Source of the DNA: Paucibacter sp. PLA-PC-4
GTDB taxonomy: Bacteria; Pseudomonadota; Gammaproteobacteria; Burkholderiales; Burkholderiaceae_C
Direction: 5' to 3'
DNA: 64,000 nucleotides
Assembly (NCBI RefSeq): GCF_026241155.1
Contig: NZ_JAPFGP010000009.1
Span: 62,001 to 126,000 of the forward strand
Below the pieces are notes generated by a model, which saw only the letters and a list, made by a program, of their open reading frames with translations, searched no databases and was not told the origin of the DNA. Both the position numbers and the translations under genes were made by a program. This document shows positions 15,538 to 23,848 of the stretch, in pieces; position 1 is the first letter of the stretch; each line of letters begins with the position of its first letter.

Positions 15538-15540
15538 ACC

Positions 15541-16923
15541 ATGGCCTACAGCGCCTCGGTCGGCACCGCCAGCTATCGCTTTGCCGATCTGCGGGAGTTG
15601 CTGGCCAAGGCTTCGCCGGAGCGCTCGGGCGACCAGTTGGCAGGCATCGCGGCTGCGACCGCACGCGAACGGGTCGCCGCCCGCTTCGCGCTGGCCGAGC
15701 TACCTTTGACTCGCTTCCTCAACGAGGCCGTGATCCCCTATGAACAGGATCAGCTGACCCGGCTGATCATTGACGGCCACGACGCGGCTGCGCTGGCCCC
15801 GCTCGCCCATCTGACGGTCGGCGGCCTGCGCGACTGGCTGCTGTCCGACGCCGCCACGCCTGCGGCGCTGGCGGCCCTGGCCCCGGGACTGACGCCCGAG
15901 ATGGCGGCAGCGGTCAGCAAGCTGATGCGCAACCAGGACCTGATTCTGGTGGCCAGCCGCTGCCGGGTCGTCACCCGCTTTCGCTCGACTCTGGGTCTGC
16001 CCGGCCATCTGGCGGTGCGGCTGCAGCCCAACCACCCGACCGACACCCCCGCCGGTATCGCCGCCAGCATCCTGGATGGGCTGATGTATGGCGCCGGCGA
16101 CGCGGTGATCGGCATCAATCCGGCCGCCGACAGCGTGCCGGCGCTGTGCCGGCTCCTGGGCCAGCTCGACGAGCTGATCCAGCGCCACCAGATCCCCACC
16201 CAGAGCTGTGTGCTGAGCCATATCAGCAACACCCTGCAGGCGATCGCGCTGGGCGCACCGGTGGATCTGGTATTCCAGTCGATCGGCGGCAGCGAGGCCT
16301 GCAACCGCAGCTTCGGTGTCGACATCGCGCTGCTCGACGAGACCCATGCGGCCGCTCGCTCGCTGGCGCGCGGCACGGTCGGCGATAACCTCATGTACTT
16401 CGAGACCGGCCAAGGCAGCGCGCTGTCGGCCGGTGCTCATCACGGCGTCGACCAGCAGACCTTAGAGGTCCGTGCTTATGGTCTGGCACGGCGCTATCGG
16501 CCGCTCTTGGTCAACACGGTGGTCGGCTTCATCGGGCCCGAGTACCTGTTTGATGGCAAGCAAATCATCCGCGCGGGTCTGGAGGACCATTGCTGCGGCA
16601 AGTTGCTCGGCCTGCCTATGGGCTGCGACATCTGCTACACCAACCATGCAGAGGCCGACCAGGACGATATGGACAATTTGCTGGTGCTGCTGGCCAGCGC
16701 CGGCGTGAACTTCATCATGGGCGTGCCGGGCGCCGATGATGTCATGCTGAACTATCAGAGCAGCTCCTTCCACGATGCGCTGTTCCTGCGTCGCCTGCTC
16801 GGACTCAAGCGCGCGCCGGAGTTCGAAGTCTGGCTGCAGCGCATGGGCATCAGCGGCAGCGACGGCGCGCTGCTGCCGCCGACCGCGCACCCGCGCCTGA
16901 TGCCGCCGAGGGATGGGACATGA
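15541..16923 (+). CDS. eutB: ethanolamine ammonia-lyase, large (catalytic) subunit
   Basis: EutB and EutC together convert ethanolamine to acetaldehyde and ammonia with adenosylcobalamin. The 460-residue length and the blocks VRLQPNHPTDTPAGIAASILDGLMYGAGDAVIGINPAADS, PTQSCVLSHISNTL and the C-terminal GCDICYTNHAEADQDDMDNLL are diagnostic (only short parts quoted here matter: the Asn/His/Glu-rich active-site barrel strands). The gene overlaps eutC by 4 bases. No shell proteins, reactivase (eutA) or permease are adjacent, which fits the minimal eutBC arrangement common in beta- and pseudomonad-type bacteria that use ethanolamine as a nitrogen source. Confidence 0.97.
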   Translation: MAYSASVGTASYRFADLRELLAKASPERSGDQLAGIAAATARERVAARFALAELPLTRFLNEAVIPYEQDQLTRLIIDGHDAAALAPLAHLTVGGLRDWLLSDAATPAALAALAPGLTPEMAAAVSKLMRNQDLILVASRCRVVTRFRSTLGLPGHLAVRLQPNHPTDTPAGIAASILDGLMYGAGDAVIGINPAADSVPALCRLLGQLDELIQRHQIPTQSCVLSHISNTLQAIALGAPVDLVFQSIGGSEACNRSFGVDIALLDETHAAARSLARGTVGDNLMYFETGQGSALSAGAHHGVDQQTLEVRAYGLARRYRPLLVNTVVGFIGPEYLFDGKQIIRAGLEDHCCGKLLGLPMGCDICYTNHAEADQDDMDNLLVLLASAGVNFIMGVPGADDVMLNYQSSSFHDALFLRRLLGLKRAPEFEVWLQRMGISGSDGALLPPTAHPRLMPPRDGT

Positions 16924-17678
16924 GTGAGGACGACGAGCCCTGGGCCGAGTTGCGCCGGCACACGCCGGCCCGTATCGCGCTGGGCCGCAGCGGCATCAGC
17001 CAGCGCACCGCCGACTGGCTGCACTTCGCGGCCGACCATGCCCAGGCCCGCGATGCAGTGCATCTGCCGCTGGACGAGGCCGCGCTGAGGGACGGCCTGA
17101 TCGAGGACGGCTGGCCCGAGCCAATGACCGTACACAGCCGCGCCGGGACACGCATCGAGTATCTGCGCCGGCCCGACCTGGGCCGACGTCTCGACGCGGC
17201 AGATGCCGCCGCGCTGCGCTCACGCGCCGGCACGCCGGTCGACATCGCCCTGATGCTGGGCGATGGTCTGTCGGCGGCGGCACTGCAGGCGCATGCCCGC
17301 CCGCTGCTGCGGGCGCTGCGCGAGGCGCTGGCTCAGCGGGTGAGCGTGGCGTCGCCGGTGCTGGCCCTGCAGGCCCGCGTCGCGCTAGGCGACGAGATCG
17401 GCGCGCTGCTGCGGGCTCGACTGGTGCTGGTGCTCATCGGCGAGCGGCCGGGCCTGAGCTCGGCCGACAGCTTGGGCGCCTACCTGACGCATGGTCCGGA
17501 GATCGGGCGCAGCGATGCCCAGCGCAACTGTGTCAGCAATATCCGCCCTGCGGGCCTGGCACCGGCATTGGCGGCTCAGCGCCTGGCCTGGTTGATCCAG
17601 GCCTCCCTGCGGCGCGGCCTCAGCGGCATCGCGCTGAAGGACGATAGCGAAGGGGCGCTGCTGCTGGATCAGAAATGA
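16920..17678 (+). CDS. eutC: ethanolamine ammonia-lyase, small subunit
   Basis: 252-residue partner of EutB that completes the cobalamin-binding site. Typical signs are the N-terminal TPARIALGRSGISQRTADWL segment, DVALMLGDGLSA-like DIALMLGDGLSAAAL in the middle, and the C-terminal ERPGLSSADSLGAYLTHGP followed by RNCVSNIRPAGL. The ATG overlaps the eutB stop (ATGA), so the subunits are made in step. It ends 7 bases from the stop of the convergent siaD gene. Confidence 0.97.
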   Translation: MSEDDEPWAELRRHTPARIALGRSGISQRTADWLHFAADHAQARDAVHLPLDEAALRDGLIEDGWPEPMTVHSRAGTRIEYLRRPDLGRRLDAADAAALRSRAGTPVDIALMLGDGLSAAALQAHARPLLRALREALAQRVSVASPVLALQARVALGDEIGALLRARLVLVLIGERPGLSSADSLGAYLTHGPEIGRSDAQRNCVSNIRPAGLAPALAAQRLAWLIQASLRRGLSGIALKDDSEGALLLDQK

Positions 17679-17684
17679 GGGCCT

Positions 17685-18458
17685 TCAGCTCGACTCCCGC
17701 GTGATGGCGCTCGCGCTGACCACCCGGTTGCGGCCGCTGCGCTTGGCCTCGTACAGCGCCTCATCGGCCTGGCCATAGGCCGCATCGAAGCTGCTACCCC
17801 GCGGCAGGCAGGCCACGCCGAAACTCGCACTCACCGCATGGCCGCCGGGCAGGCCGAAGTCGTGGCCGGCGACCTTGCCCCGCAGGCGCTCGGCCAGCGC
17901 GACCGCCGCCTCGCAGCCATCGTCGCGCAGCAGCACAGTGAACTCTTCCCCGCCGACCCGGCCAATATCGGCACCGGGCGGCACCTCGGCCTGCAGGCAG
18001 GCCACCACGCCGCGCAGCACCGCATCCCCGGTCGGGTGGCCGAAGCCGTCATTGACACGCTTGAAGTGGTCAATGTCCAGCACGATGAGCGCGACACCGT
18101 GCTGTGTCAGATAGCGGTTGGCGCGCTCGATGATGGCCGCACGATTGAGCACACCGGTCAGTGAGTCGTGGGTTGCGCGGTATTCCAGCTCGCCGGCCAG
18201 CTCATGCAGGCGCTGGTTGAGCCGGTTCATCTCCAGCTCCTCTCGGTCGCTACGGCGCACCAGACGGCGCGTCTCACGCAGCAGCCGCTCATAGGCCAGT
18301 ATCAGCTCGCCCAGGGCCTGGTGATGCCAAGCCCCCTCCTCGGCATAGGCATTGCGGGCCGACGCCAACGCGCGGATCTCCAGTTCGAACAGATCGTCTT
18401 CGGGCTGCGGCATGCGGTACATCATCGTTGTCGCACCCAGCTGCTGACGCGCGTTCAC
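17685..18458 (-). CDS. siaD: diguanylate cyclase SiaD
   Basis: Makes cyclic di-GMP from two GTP. A helical N-terminal region (about 20-95, likely coiled coil) precedes a GGDEF domain with THDSLTGVLNR (96-106), metal site DIDHFKRVND (128-137) and the active-site GGEEF (169-173). The residue three before the Asp of the usual RxxD inhibitory site is Pro, so product inhibition through that site is probably lost. At 257 residues it matches Pseudomonas SiaD. In the known system, unphosphorylated SiaC binds the N-terminal helices and activates the enzyme. The ATG overlaps the siaC stop by 4 bases. Confidence 0.9.
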   Translation of the reverse strand: MNARQQLGATTMMYRMPQPEDDLFELEIRALASARNAYAEEGAWHHQALGELILAYERLLRETRRLVRRSDREELEMNRLNQRLHELAGELEYRATHDSLTGVLNRAAIIERANRYLTQHGVALIVLDIDHFKRVNDGFGHPTGDAVLRGVVACLQAEVPPGADIGRVGGEEFTVLLRDDGCEAAVALAERLRGKVAGHDFGLPGGHAVSASFGVACLPRGSSFDAAYGQADEALYEAKRSGRNRVVSASAITRESS

Positions 18459-18850
18459 ACCGTGCCTACCGGTTGCATCACGAACTCGATGGCCGGGAAG
18501 TCATCGGCCAGTTCTTGGCCGAACTCGTGGATGGTGTCGTCCTCGGCGTCGTGGAACCAGTGCAGCGTCACCTTGTTGCCCCCGGTCTCCACCGCCTCGG
18601 CCAGCGCCTCGATGATGTTGAACAGCATCTTGGTGCTGGAGCTGTTGAAGTAGGCCAGCGCGATATTGACGGTGATGGTGCGCTGCCTGCAACTGCCCAG
18701 GTAGGCGCGCAGCTGGCGGATGATGTCGCCGTAGAAGGCGGCCGCGTTCTCGGGATAGGACTCGCCTCGCAGGCTCAGTACGCCCTCGCCGAAACGGAAG
18801 TCCACCTCGGGCGAGCTGGGGCTGGCGGCGATATAGAGGGTGTTCTCCAT
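18455..18850 (-). CDS. siaC: SiaC-type phospho-switch protein (DUF1987)
   Basis: DUF1987 protein of 131 residues. In Pseudomonas the homologue is phosphorylated by SiaB, dephosphorylated by SiaA, and in the free form switches on SiaD. The family signature here is MENTLYIAASPSSPEVDF, then GESYPENAAAFYGDI and ALAYFNSSSTKMLFNII; the SSST stretch (about 70-73) is the likely phosphoacceptor site. I chose the start MENTLY because family members begin there. An alternative ATG at 18886 overlaps the siaB stop (TGATG) and would add 12 residues. Confidence 0.88.
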   Translation of the reverse strand: MENTLYIAASPSSPEVDFRFGEGVLSLRGESYPENAAAFYGDIIRQLRAYLGSCRQRTITVNIALAYFNSSSTKMLFNIIEALAEAVETGGNKVTLHWFHDAEDDTIHEFGQELADDFPAIEFVMQPVGTV

Positions 18851-18885
18851 GCCTGGGTTCTCGTGGTGGGGAGTGGGCACGGGCA

Positions 18886-19458
18886 TCAGATGACCGCCCG
18901 CAGGGAGAGGACCTGGGTGTCAGGCCGGTCGTCCATTGGCTCGATGCTAAACGCAAGAGGCTCGCTGGCGTCGCGTGCCATGGTCAGAAAGCCCATGCCC
19001 GCGCCCTTGCTGCCTTCGGGCGTCTCGGCGCGCAGACCTTCCCGGTAGGCTTTCTTGATCTCGTCCAAGGTCATGCTGCGCAGGCGCTCGAGCTTCTCGC
19101 GCAGACCCTCGGCCACGCCGGCCTCGACCGGGTTGGCGCACAGCAGCAGATAACGGCCGTCGCGCTCGCTGATGCAGACCGATCCGTGGCGCAGCTCGCG
19201 ATCGGTCTGGCTGCCTGGGGTCAGTGCGTCGGCCGAGTAGTGGATGATGTTTTGCGCCATCTCGATGAAAGAGGAGAACAGCTTGCGCCGGGTCGGTCCA
19301 TCGACGCCGCTGATCTCCAACTGCAGCTTCACCGCCTCGGCCATCGCCGCGATGATGTTCTGCGAGAAATAGCCGACGTAGTAGAAGATCACCCGGTGGC
19401 GTTGCGCCAGATCGAAGAAGGCTCCGTACTCTTGCACGATGGGAGCGGGGGAGGACAT
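18886..19458 (-). CDS. siaB: SiaB-family protein kinase
   Basis: 190-residue HATPase-like serine/threonine kinase of the SiaB family, which phosphorylates SiaC and so keeps SiaD off. Visible landmarks are the helix SSFIEMAQNIIHYSAD (about 61-76), corresponding to the N-box of GHKL ATPases, and the C-terminal GSKGAGMGFLTMARDAS (about 150-166), a glycine-rich G-box-like lid. It stops just where the longer siaC start would begin and follows siaA by 14 bases, in the siaA-B-C-D order. Confidence 0.88.
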   Translation of the reverse strand: MSSPAPIVQEYGAFFDLAQRHRVIFYYVGYFSQNIIAAMAEAVKLQLEISGVDGPTRRKLFSSFIEMAQNIIHYSADALTPGSQTDRELRHGSVCISERDGRYLLLCANPVEAGVAEGLREKLERLRSMTLDEIKKAYREGLRAETPEGSKGAGMGFLTMARDASEPLAFSIEPMDDRPDTQVLSLRAVI

Positions 19459-19472
19459 GATGACAAAGACTC

Positions 19473-20711
19473 CTAGACGCGGAAACAGAAGAAGCTGAGG
19501 TCGTCGCGGCGATGGTGCGGGCCTTGCCAGGCTTGCAGCGCGTCCAGCAGCGCACGGTTGATCTCGGCAGTCGGCTGCTCGCGCCGCGCCAGCAGCAGCT
19601 CACGGATGCGCCGCTTGCCGAAGGCAATGGCCTTGGGGCCGCCAATCTGGTCGATCAGGCCGTCGGTGGTGACGAAGACCAGGCTGCCGGGCTGCAGCGG
19701 CACGCAGCGGTTGGTCCAGGCGAAGTCGAGATCGCTGTCCACATAGCCGACGCCCTTGCGTTCGCCATCGATCATCTCGACGCCGGCCTGGCCCGGGTTG
19801 AGCAGAAACAGCGCGATCTTGGCGCCAGCGAAATGCAGGAGGCGAGTGCCGGCGTCGAACCAGAAGCAGGCCGCGTCCATGCCGTCGTCCGAACCGGGCG
19901 TTTCATCCTGGCCGTCCATCTGGCCCAGCATCTGTTTGATGCTGCGGTTGACGCTGGCGAGCAGCCGCGCCGGGTCGCGCGGGCCGTGCTGCTCGATCGC
20001 TTTGGACAGCGTGATCGAGGCGATCAGGGTCATGAAGGCACCGGGCACGCCGTGGCCAGTGCAGTCGGCTACCGTCGCGAACCAGCCCTCGGGCATCGCG
20101 CTGAACTGGTAAAAATCGCCGCCGACCACATCGCGCGGCTCCCATACCAAGTCAGCGTCCAACCGGGTCTGAGCCAGGGCCTCACGCGAGGTGCGCAGCA
20201 TCGAGCGCTGGATCACGCTGGCGTACTCGATGCTGTGCATGACCTGACGATTGCGCGCCTCCTGCATATCGGCGACCACACGCATCAGAGGCAGGCCCTG
20301 GCCGACCCCGGCGAAGGCGCCATCACGGGTGATGATGAAGCCGTCGGTCAGCGCCTTCTCGCCAAAGGCCACCGCGCGCTGGGTCAGCTCCTCGATCGCC
20401 ATTCCGGCATCCACCACCAGAGGCTCCTTGTCCATGAAGGCGATACAGCTTTTGCGGTTGTAGAGCTCCCGGTGAAAGGGCTTGCTCATCTGCGAGAGAA
20501 AGATATTGCGGTTGATCAATCCAATCGGTTGGCCGTTCTCCACGACCGGCAAGCTCATCAGCTCGCGGTGCCGGGTGAACACCTCCATCACCTGCTCGTT
20601 GTTCTGATCAGTCCCGATGGCAGGCACGTCGACGCACAGATCGCCCGCGCTGGGCTCGCGAAATCTGGGGCGGCACTCTTGCAAATAGGTGGCGGCAGCG
20701 GCGTCGGACAT
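19473..20711 (-). CDS. siaA: SiaA-like PP2C phosphatase with CBS-type input domain
   Basis: 412 residues. The C-terminal half (about 160-412) is a PP2C/SpoIIE phosphatase with metal sites in WEPRDVVGGDFYQF (about 187-200), VADCTGHGVPGAFMTLIAS and TDGLIDQIGG, plus the closing RRDDLSFFCFRV. In the Sia pathway it removes phosphate from SiaC. The N-terminal part (about 25-135) reads as a CBS pair (LMSLPVVENGQPIGLINRN; DGFIITRDGAFAGVG) rather than the periplasmic sensor plus HAMP of Pseudomonas SiaA, and there are no membrane helices. The ATG at 20711 was preferred; a GTG at 20732 is in frame. Confidence 0.85.
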   Translation of the reverse strand: MSDAAAATYLQECRPRFREPSAGDLCVDVPAIGTDQNNEQVMEVFTRHRELMSLPVVENGQPIGLINRNIFLSQMSKPFHRELYNRKSCIAFMDKEPLVVDAGMAIEELTQRAVAFGEKALTDGFIITRDGAFAGVGQGLPLMRVVADMQEARNRQVMHSIEYASVIQRSMLRTSREALAQTRLDADLVWEPRDVVGGDFYQFSAMPEGWFATVADCTGHGVPGAFMTLIASITLSKAIEQHGPRDPARLLASVNRSIKQMLGQMDGQDETPGSDDGMDAACFWFDAGTRLLHFAGAKIALFLLNPGQAGVEMIDGERKGVGYVDSDLDFAWTNRCVPLQPGSLVFVTTDGLIDQIGGPKAIAFGKRRIRELLLARREQPTAEINRALLDALQAWQGPHHRRDDLSFFCFRV

Positions 20712-20765
20712 GGCAGGCGCAGAAAAGCACAAGGTCGGGATGCTAGGCAGACCAGATCACACGGC

Positions 20766-20782
20766 TGTGACAACTGGTCACA
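20766..20782. promoter_or_regulatory. palindrome upstream of siaA
   Basis: TGTGAC-AACTG-GTCACA, a perfect 6-base inverted repeat around a 5-base centre, 55-71 bases upstream of the siaA ATG. It resembles a Crp site (TGTGA and TCACA arms) but the spacer is one base too long. It may be the operator of the siaABCD operon. Confidence 0.4.
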
Positions 20783-20826
20783 AACTGGGCACCGCCCGCC
20801 GCAATGCGCATTTGCGTGACTAATGT

Positions 20827-20849
20827 CGCAGCCCGGCCGCCCGGCTGCG
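20827..20849 (-). terminator. GC-rich hairpin after the amino acid ABC transporter operon
   Basis: Arms CGCAGCC and GGCTGCG form a 7-base-pair stem with a 9-base loop just beyond the ATPase stop at 20866. There is no good U-tract, so it is a weak candidate for a transcript end on the minus strand. Confidence 0.3.
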
Positions 20850-20865
20850 GCGACTGCGCAACGCT

Positions 20866-21618
20866 TCAGTGCAGCGCCGACAGGAACTGCTTGAGCTCGG
20901 GGGTCTGCGGCGCGCCAAAGATCGCCTCGGGTGGCCCCATCTCGTGGATACGCCCGGCGTGCATGAAGACCACCCGGTCCGCCACTTTGCGCGCGAAGTT
21001 CATCTCGTGCGTGACCATCAGCAAGGTCATGCCCTCGTCGGCCAGACTCTCGACCACCCGCAGCACTTCGCCGACCAGCTCGGGATCCAGCGCCGAGGTG
21101 ATTTCGTCGCACAAGAGGATGCTGGGCTGCATCGCAAGCGCGCGCGCGATCGCGACGCGCTGCTGCTGGCCGCCGGAGAGCTGGTCGGGGAAGGCATCGA
21201 ACTTTTCGGCCAGGCCGACCCGCTCGAGCAGTTGGCGGGCCTGACGCTCGCCCTCGGCCGTGCCCTGCTTCTTGACCAGGCTTGGCGCCAGCATCACATT
21301 GCGGCCCACGCTCAGGTGCGGGAACAGATTGAAACTCTGAAAGATCATGCCCACATGCTGGCGCAGCTCGCGCATCGCGCGGGCATTGCCATGCAGCAGC
21401 GGCAGGCCGTCCACCAGCAGCTCGCCCTGCTGGAACTCCTCCAAGCCGTTGACACAGCGCAGCAAGGTGCTCTTGCCTGAACCGCTCTTGCCGATGATGG
21501 CAATCACCTCGCCGGGCTCGACCTCCAGATCGATGCCTTTGAGCACCTCGTTGGCGCCGTAGGACTTGCGCAGCGCGCGGATGCTGGCGGCGCAGGTGCG
21601 ATCAGTGTTTGTTGACAT
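20866..21618 (-). CDS. polar amino acid ABC transporter, ATP-binding protein
   Basis: 250-residue ATPase of the GlnQ/HisP type. Walker [12 protein letters not shown] (about 38-48), signature [15 protein letters not shown] (about 146), Walker [15 protein letters not shown] and switch His in MVTHEM are all intact. It powers uptake through the two permeases encoded upstream, with the binding protein first in the operon. The start overlaps the preceding permease gene by 17 bases. Confidence 0.95.
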   Translation of the reverse strand: MSTNTDRTCAASIRALRKSYGANEVLKGIDLEVEPGEVIAIIGKSGSGKSTLLRCVNGLEEFQQGELLVDGLPLLHGNARAMRELRQHVGMIFQSFNLFPHLSVGRNVMLAPSLVKKQGTAEGERQARQLLERVGLAEKFDAFPDQLSGGQQQRVAIARALAMQPSILLCDEITSALDPELVGEVLRVVESLADEGMTLLMVTHEMNFARKVADRVVFMHAGRIHEMGPPEAIFGAPQTPELKQFLSALH

Positions 21619-22255
21619 TCAATTTCCTCTCCAGTGAACGGGCATAGAAGCTCACCGGGAAACACAGCGAGAAGTACATCAGCGCAACGCAGCTGTACAC
21701 CAAAAAGGGCTGGAAGGTGGCATTGCTGATCATCGTGCCGGCCTTGGTCAACTCGACAAAGCCGATCACCGAGGCCAATGCCGTGCCCTTGATGACCTGG
21801 ACCAAAAAGCCGACCGTCGGCGCGATCGCCATGCGGCCGGCTTGCGGCAGCACGATGTGGCGTAGCTGCTCGCCAAAGCTCATCGCCAGGCTCTGTGCGG
21901 CCTCCCACTGTCCCTTGGGCACGGCCCGCACACAGCCTTGCCAAATCTCGGCCAAAAAGGCGCTGGTGTACAGCGTCAGTGCCAGCGCAGCCGCCGTCCA
22001 GACCGAAGTCTCAAAGCCCAAGAGCGCCATCCCGAAGTAGGCCAGGAAGAGCTGCATCAGCAAGGGCGTGCCCTGGAAGAGCTGCACATAGCCCCCCACC
22101 AGTGCCTGGGCGCCGGGCCAGCGCGCGGTGCGCGCCACCAGCAGCGCAAGACCCACCACGCCGCCGCCGACAAAGGCGATCAGCGAGAGCACGACGGTCC
22201 AGCGCACGGCCATCAGCAAATTGCGGACGATGTCCCACAGACTGAACTCAACCAC
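21602..22255 (-). CDS. polar amino acid ABC transporter, permease
   Basis: 217-residue inner-membrane permease of the His/Glu/Gln family (HisMQ type). Several membrane helices are evident (for example WTVVLSLIAFVGGGVVGLALLVA), and the EAA loop that contacts the ATPase reads EAAQSLAMSFGEQLRHIVLPQA. It overlaps the second permease gene by 8 bases and the ATPase gene by 17. The exact substrate cannot be told. Confidence 0.93.
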   Translation of the reverse strand: MVEFSLWDIVRNLLMAVRWTVVLSLIAFVGGGVVGLALLVARTARWPGAQALVGGYVQLFQGTPLLMQLFLAYFGMALLGFETSVWTAAALALTLYTSAFLAEIWQGCVRAVPKGQWEAAQSLAMSFGEQLRHIVLPQAGRMAIAPTVGFLVQVIKGTALASVIGFVELTKAGTMISNATFQPFLVYSCVALMYFSLCFPVSFYARSLERKLNVNKH

Positions 22256-22919
22256 GACGATGTCCTCCGAACAGGAAACGCGGCCCCAGCCAGTTCAGCA
22301 AGCTGCGTAGCGCGATGGCCAGCAGCAGATAGATGGCAGTGGCGACAATGAAGGACTCGAAGGCGCGGAAGTTGCGGCTCTGGATCAGATTGGCGGCGTA
22401 GCTCAGCTCCTCGGTGGCGATCTGACCGCAGACGGCCGAGCCCAGCATCACGATGATGATCTGGCTCACCATCGAGGGCCAGACTCGGCGCAGCGCCGGC
22501 GGCAACAGCACATGGAGAAAGACCTGGGGCCGGCTCAGCGCCAGGCTCAGCCCGGCCTCGGTCTGGCCGCGCGAGGTCGACGCGATGCCGCCGCGCACGA
22601 TCTCGCCGGCATAGGCGCCCAGGTTGACCACCATCGCGATCACCGATGCGGTCTCCGGCGTCAGCTTGACGCCGGCCGCCGGCAGGCCGAAGAACACGAA
22701 GAAAAGTTGGACGATGAAGGGCGTGTTGCGGATCGCCTCCACATAGCCGGTCGCCAGCCAGCGCAGCGGCCCCGGCCCGTCCAGCCGCGCCCAGGCGCAG
22801 GCCACGCCCAGGCCCACGCCCAGCAACGCCGCGATCGCGGTCAGGCCCAGGGTCCATGCCACCCCGGTCAGCAGCAGCCGCCACTCGGCCAGCACGGCCA
22901 GGAAGTCAAACGTGATCAT
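22248..22919 (-). CDS. polar amino acid ABC transporter, permease
   Basis: 223-residue partner permease. Helices include LLLTGVAWTLGLTAIAALLG and FIVQLFFVFFGLPA; the EAA-type loop is EAGLSLALSRPQVFLHVLLPPALRR. The RNTPFIVQLFF motif after YVEAI is characteristic of polar amino acid permeases. It sits 10 bases downstream of the substrate-binding protein gene. Confidence 0.93.
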   Translation of the reverse strand: MITFDFLAVLAEWRLLLTGVAWTLGLTAIAALLGVGLGVACAWARLDGPGPLRWLATGYVEAIRNTPFIVQLFFVFFGLPAAGVKLTPETASVIAMVVNLGAYAGEIVRGGIASTSRGQTEAGLSLALSRPQVFLHVLLPPALRRVWPSMVSQIIIVMLGSAVCGQIATEELSYAANLIQSRNFRAFESFIVATAIYLLLAIALRSLLNWLGPRFLFGGHRRG

Positions 22920-22929
22920 TCAGCACCGA

Positions 22930-23718
22930 TCACAGCGGCAGGTCACCGGCGCCACGACCCAACCACTTCTTGGACAGTGCCTCGATGCTGCCGTCCTTCT
23001 TGGCCGCTGCGATGATCTCGTTGACTTTGACCAGCAACGCATCCTCGCCCTTGGCCACGCCGATGAAGCAGGGACTGTCCTTGAGCAGCAGCTTGTACTC
23101 GGCGCCCAGCTGCGGATTGCGCTGCGCCATCAGAGCAGCGGCCGAAGCGCTGGTCGCGATCAACTGGGTCTGGCCAGCCACATAGGCCGCCACCGTGGCG
23201 TTGTTGTCCTCGAAGCGTTTGATCTGGAGGCTGGCCGGCGCCACCTTGCCCAGCTCCTGGTCCTCCATCGCGCCGCGGGTGACTGCGACAGTCTTGCCGG
23301 CCAGATCTTCCCAGCTCTTGACGGCCATGGCCTTGGGCCCGAACACGGCCTGGTAGAACGGCGCGTACGCGGCGCTGAAGTTGATCACCTTCTCGCGCTC
23401 CGGGTTCTTGCCCAGGGTCGAGATCACCAGATCGGCCTTCTTGGTCTGCAAATAGGGAATGCGATTGGCGCTGGTGACCGGCACCAGTTCCAGCTTGACG
23501 CCGAGCTTGGAGGCAATCAGCCGGGCCATTTCGATATCCAGACCCTGGGGCGCCATATCGGTGCCGACAAAGCCGTAAGGTGGGTAGTCGGTCGGGATCG
23601 CGATATTGATCTGCTTCTTGGCCAGGATGCCGTCCAGCGCGGTCTGCGCCTGGGCCGAGAATGCACCAAAGAGGGTCATGAGGGCCAGGCTGGTGTGCAA
23701 AAAGGGGCGGCGTTGCAT
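22930..23718 (-). CDS. polar amino acid ABC transporter, substrate-binding protein
   Basis: 262-residue periplasmic binding protein (family 3). The chosen start gives a signal peptide MQRRPFLHTSLALMTLFGAFSAQA. The mature part has IAIPTDYPPYGFVG, then GLDIEMARLIASKLG and LVISTLGKNPEREKVINFSAAY, the standard first-lobe motifs that grip the amino acid carboxyl and amino groups. First gene of a four-gene uptake operon. It is divergent from the LigB-type dioxygenase across 130 bases. Ligand (Glu, Gln, Cys, Arg or other) is undetermined. Confidence 0.93.
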   Translation of the reverse strand: MQRRPFLHTSLALMTLFGAFSAQAQTALDGILAKKQINIAIPTDYPPYGFVGTDMAPQGLDIEMARLIASKLGVKLELVPVTSANRIPYLQTKKADLVISTLGKNPEREKVINFSAAYAPFYQAVFGPKAMAVKSWEDLAGKTVAVTRGAMEDQELGKVAPASLQIKRFEDNNATVAAYVAGQTQLIATSASAAALMAQRNPQLGAEYKLLLKDSPCFIGVAKGEDALLVKVNEIIAAAKKDGSIEALSKKWLGRGAGDLPL

Positions 23719-23848
23719 GCAATGGACTCCGGGTTGGTGATGACTGTCACAACCTTGTGCAAAACCCATGCCACGGCTTTGGATTTTTTGAACGTTGCGA
23801 TCAATCGCGGCCAGTCTCTGAGGTCGCAGCAAGGCACACACTGCTGGC

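Larger units (their letters stand above)
15241..15540. other. divergent intergenic region between the adhesin operon and eutB
   Basis: About 300 bases that must carry the promoters of both the adhesin operon (leftward) and eutBC (rightward). I see no convincing sigma-70 pair for either. The region holds a short inverted repeat, ATTGCC-GCG-GGCAAT at 15332-15346, about 95 bases before the adhesin start, which could be an operator. Next to eutB is a small reading frame at 15481-15537 described separately. G+C falls noticeably around 15240-15400 compared with the flanking genes. Confidence 0.5.
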
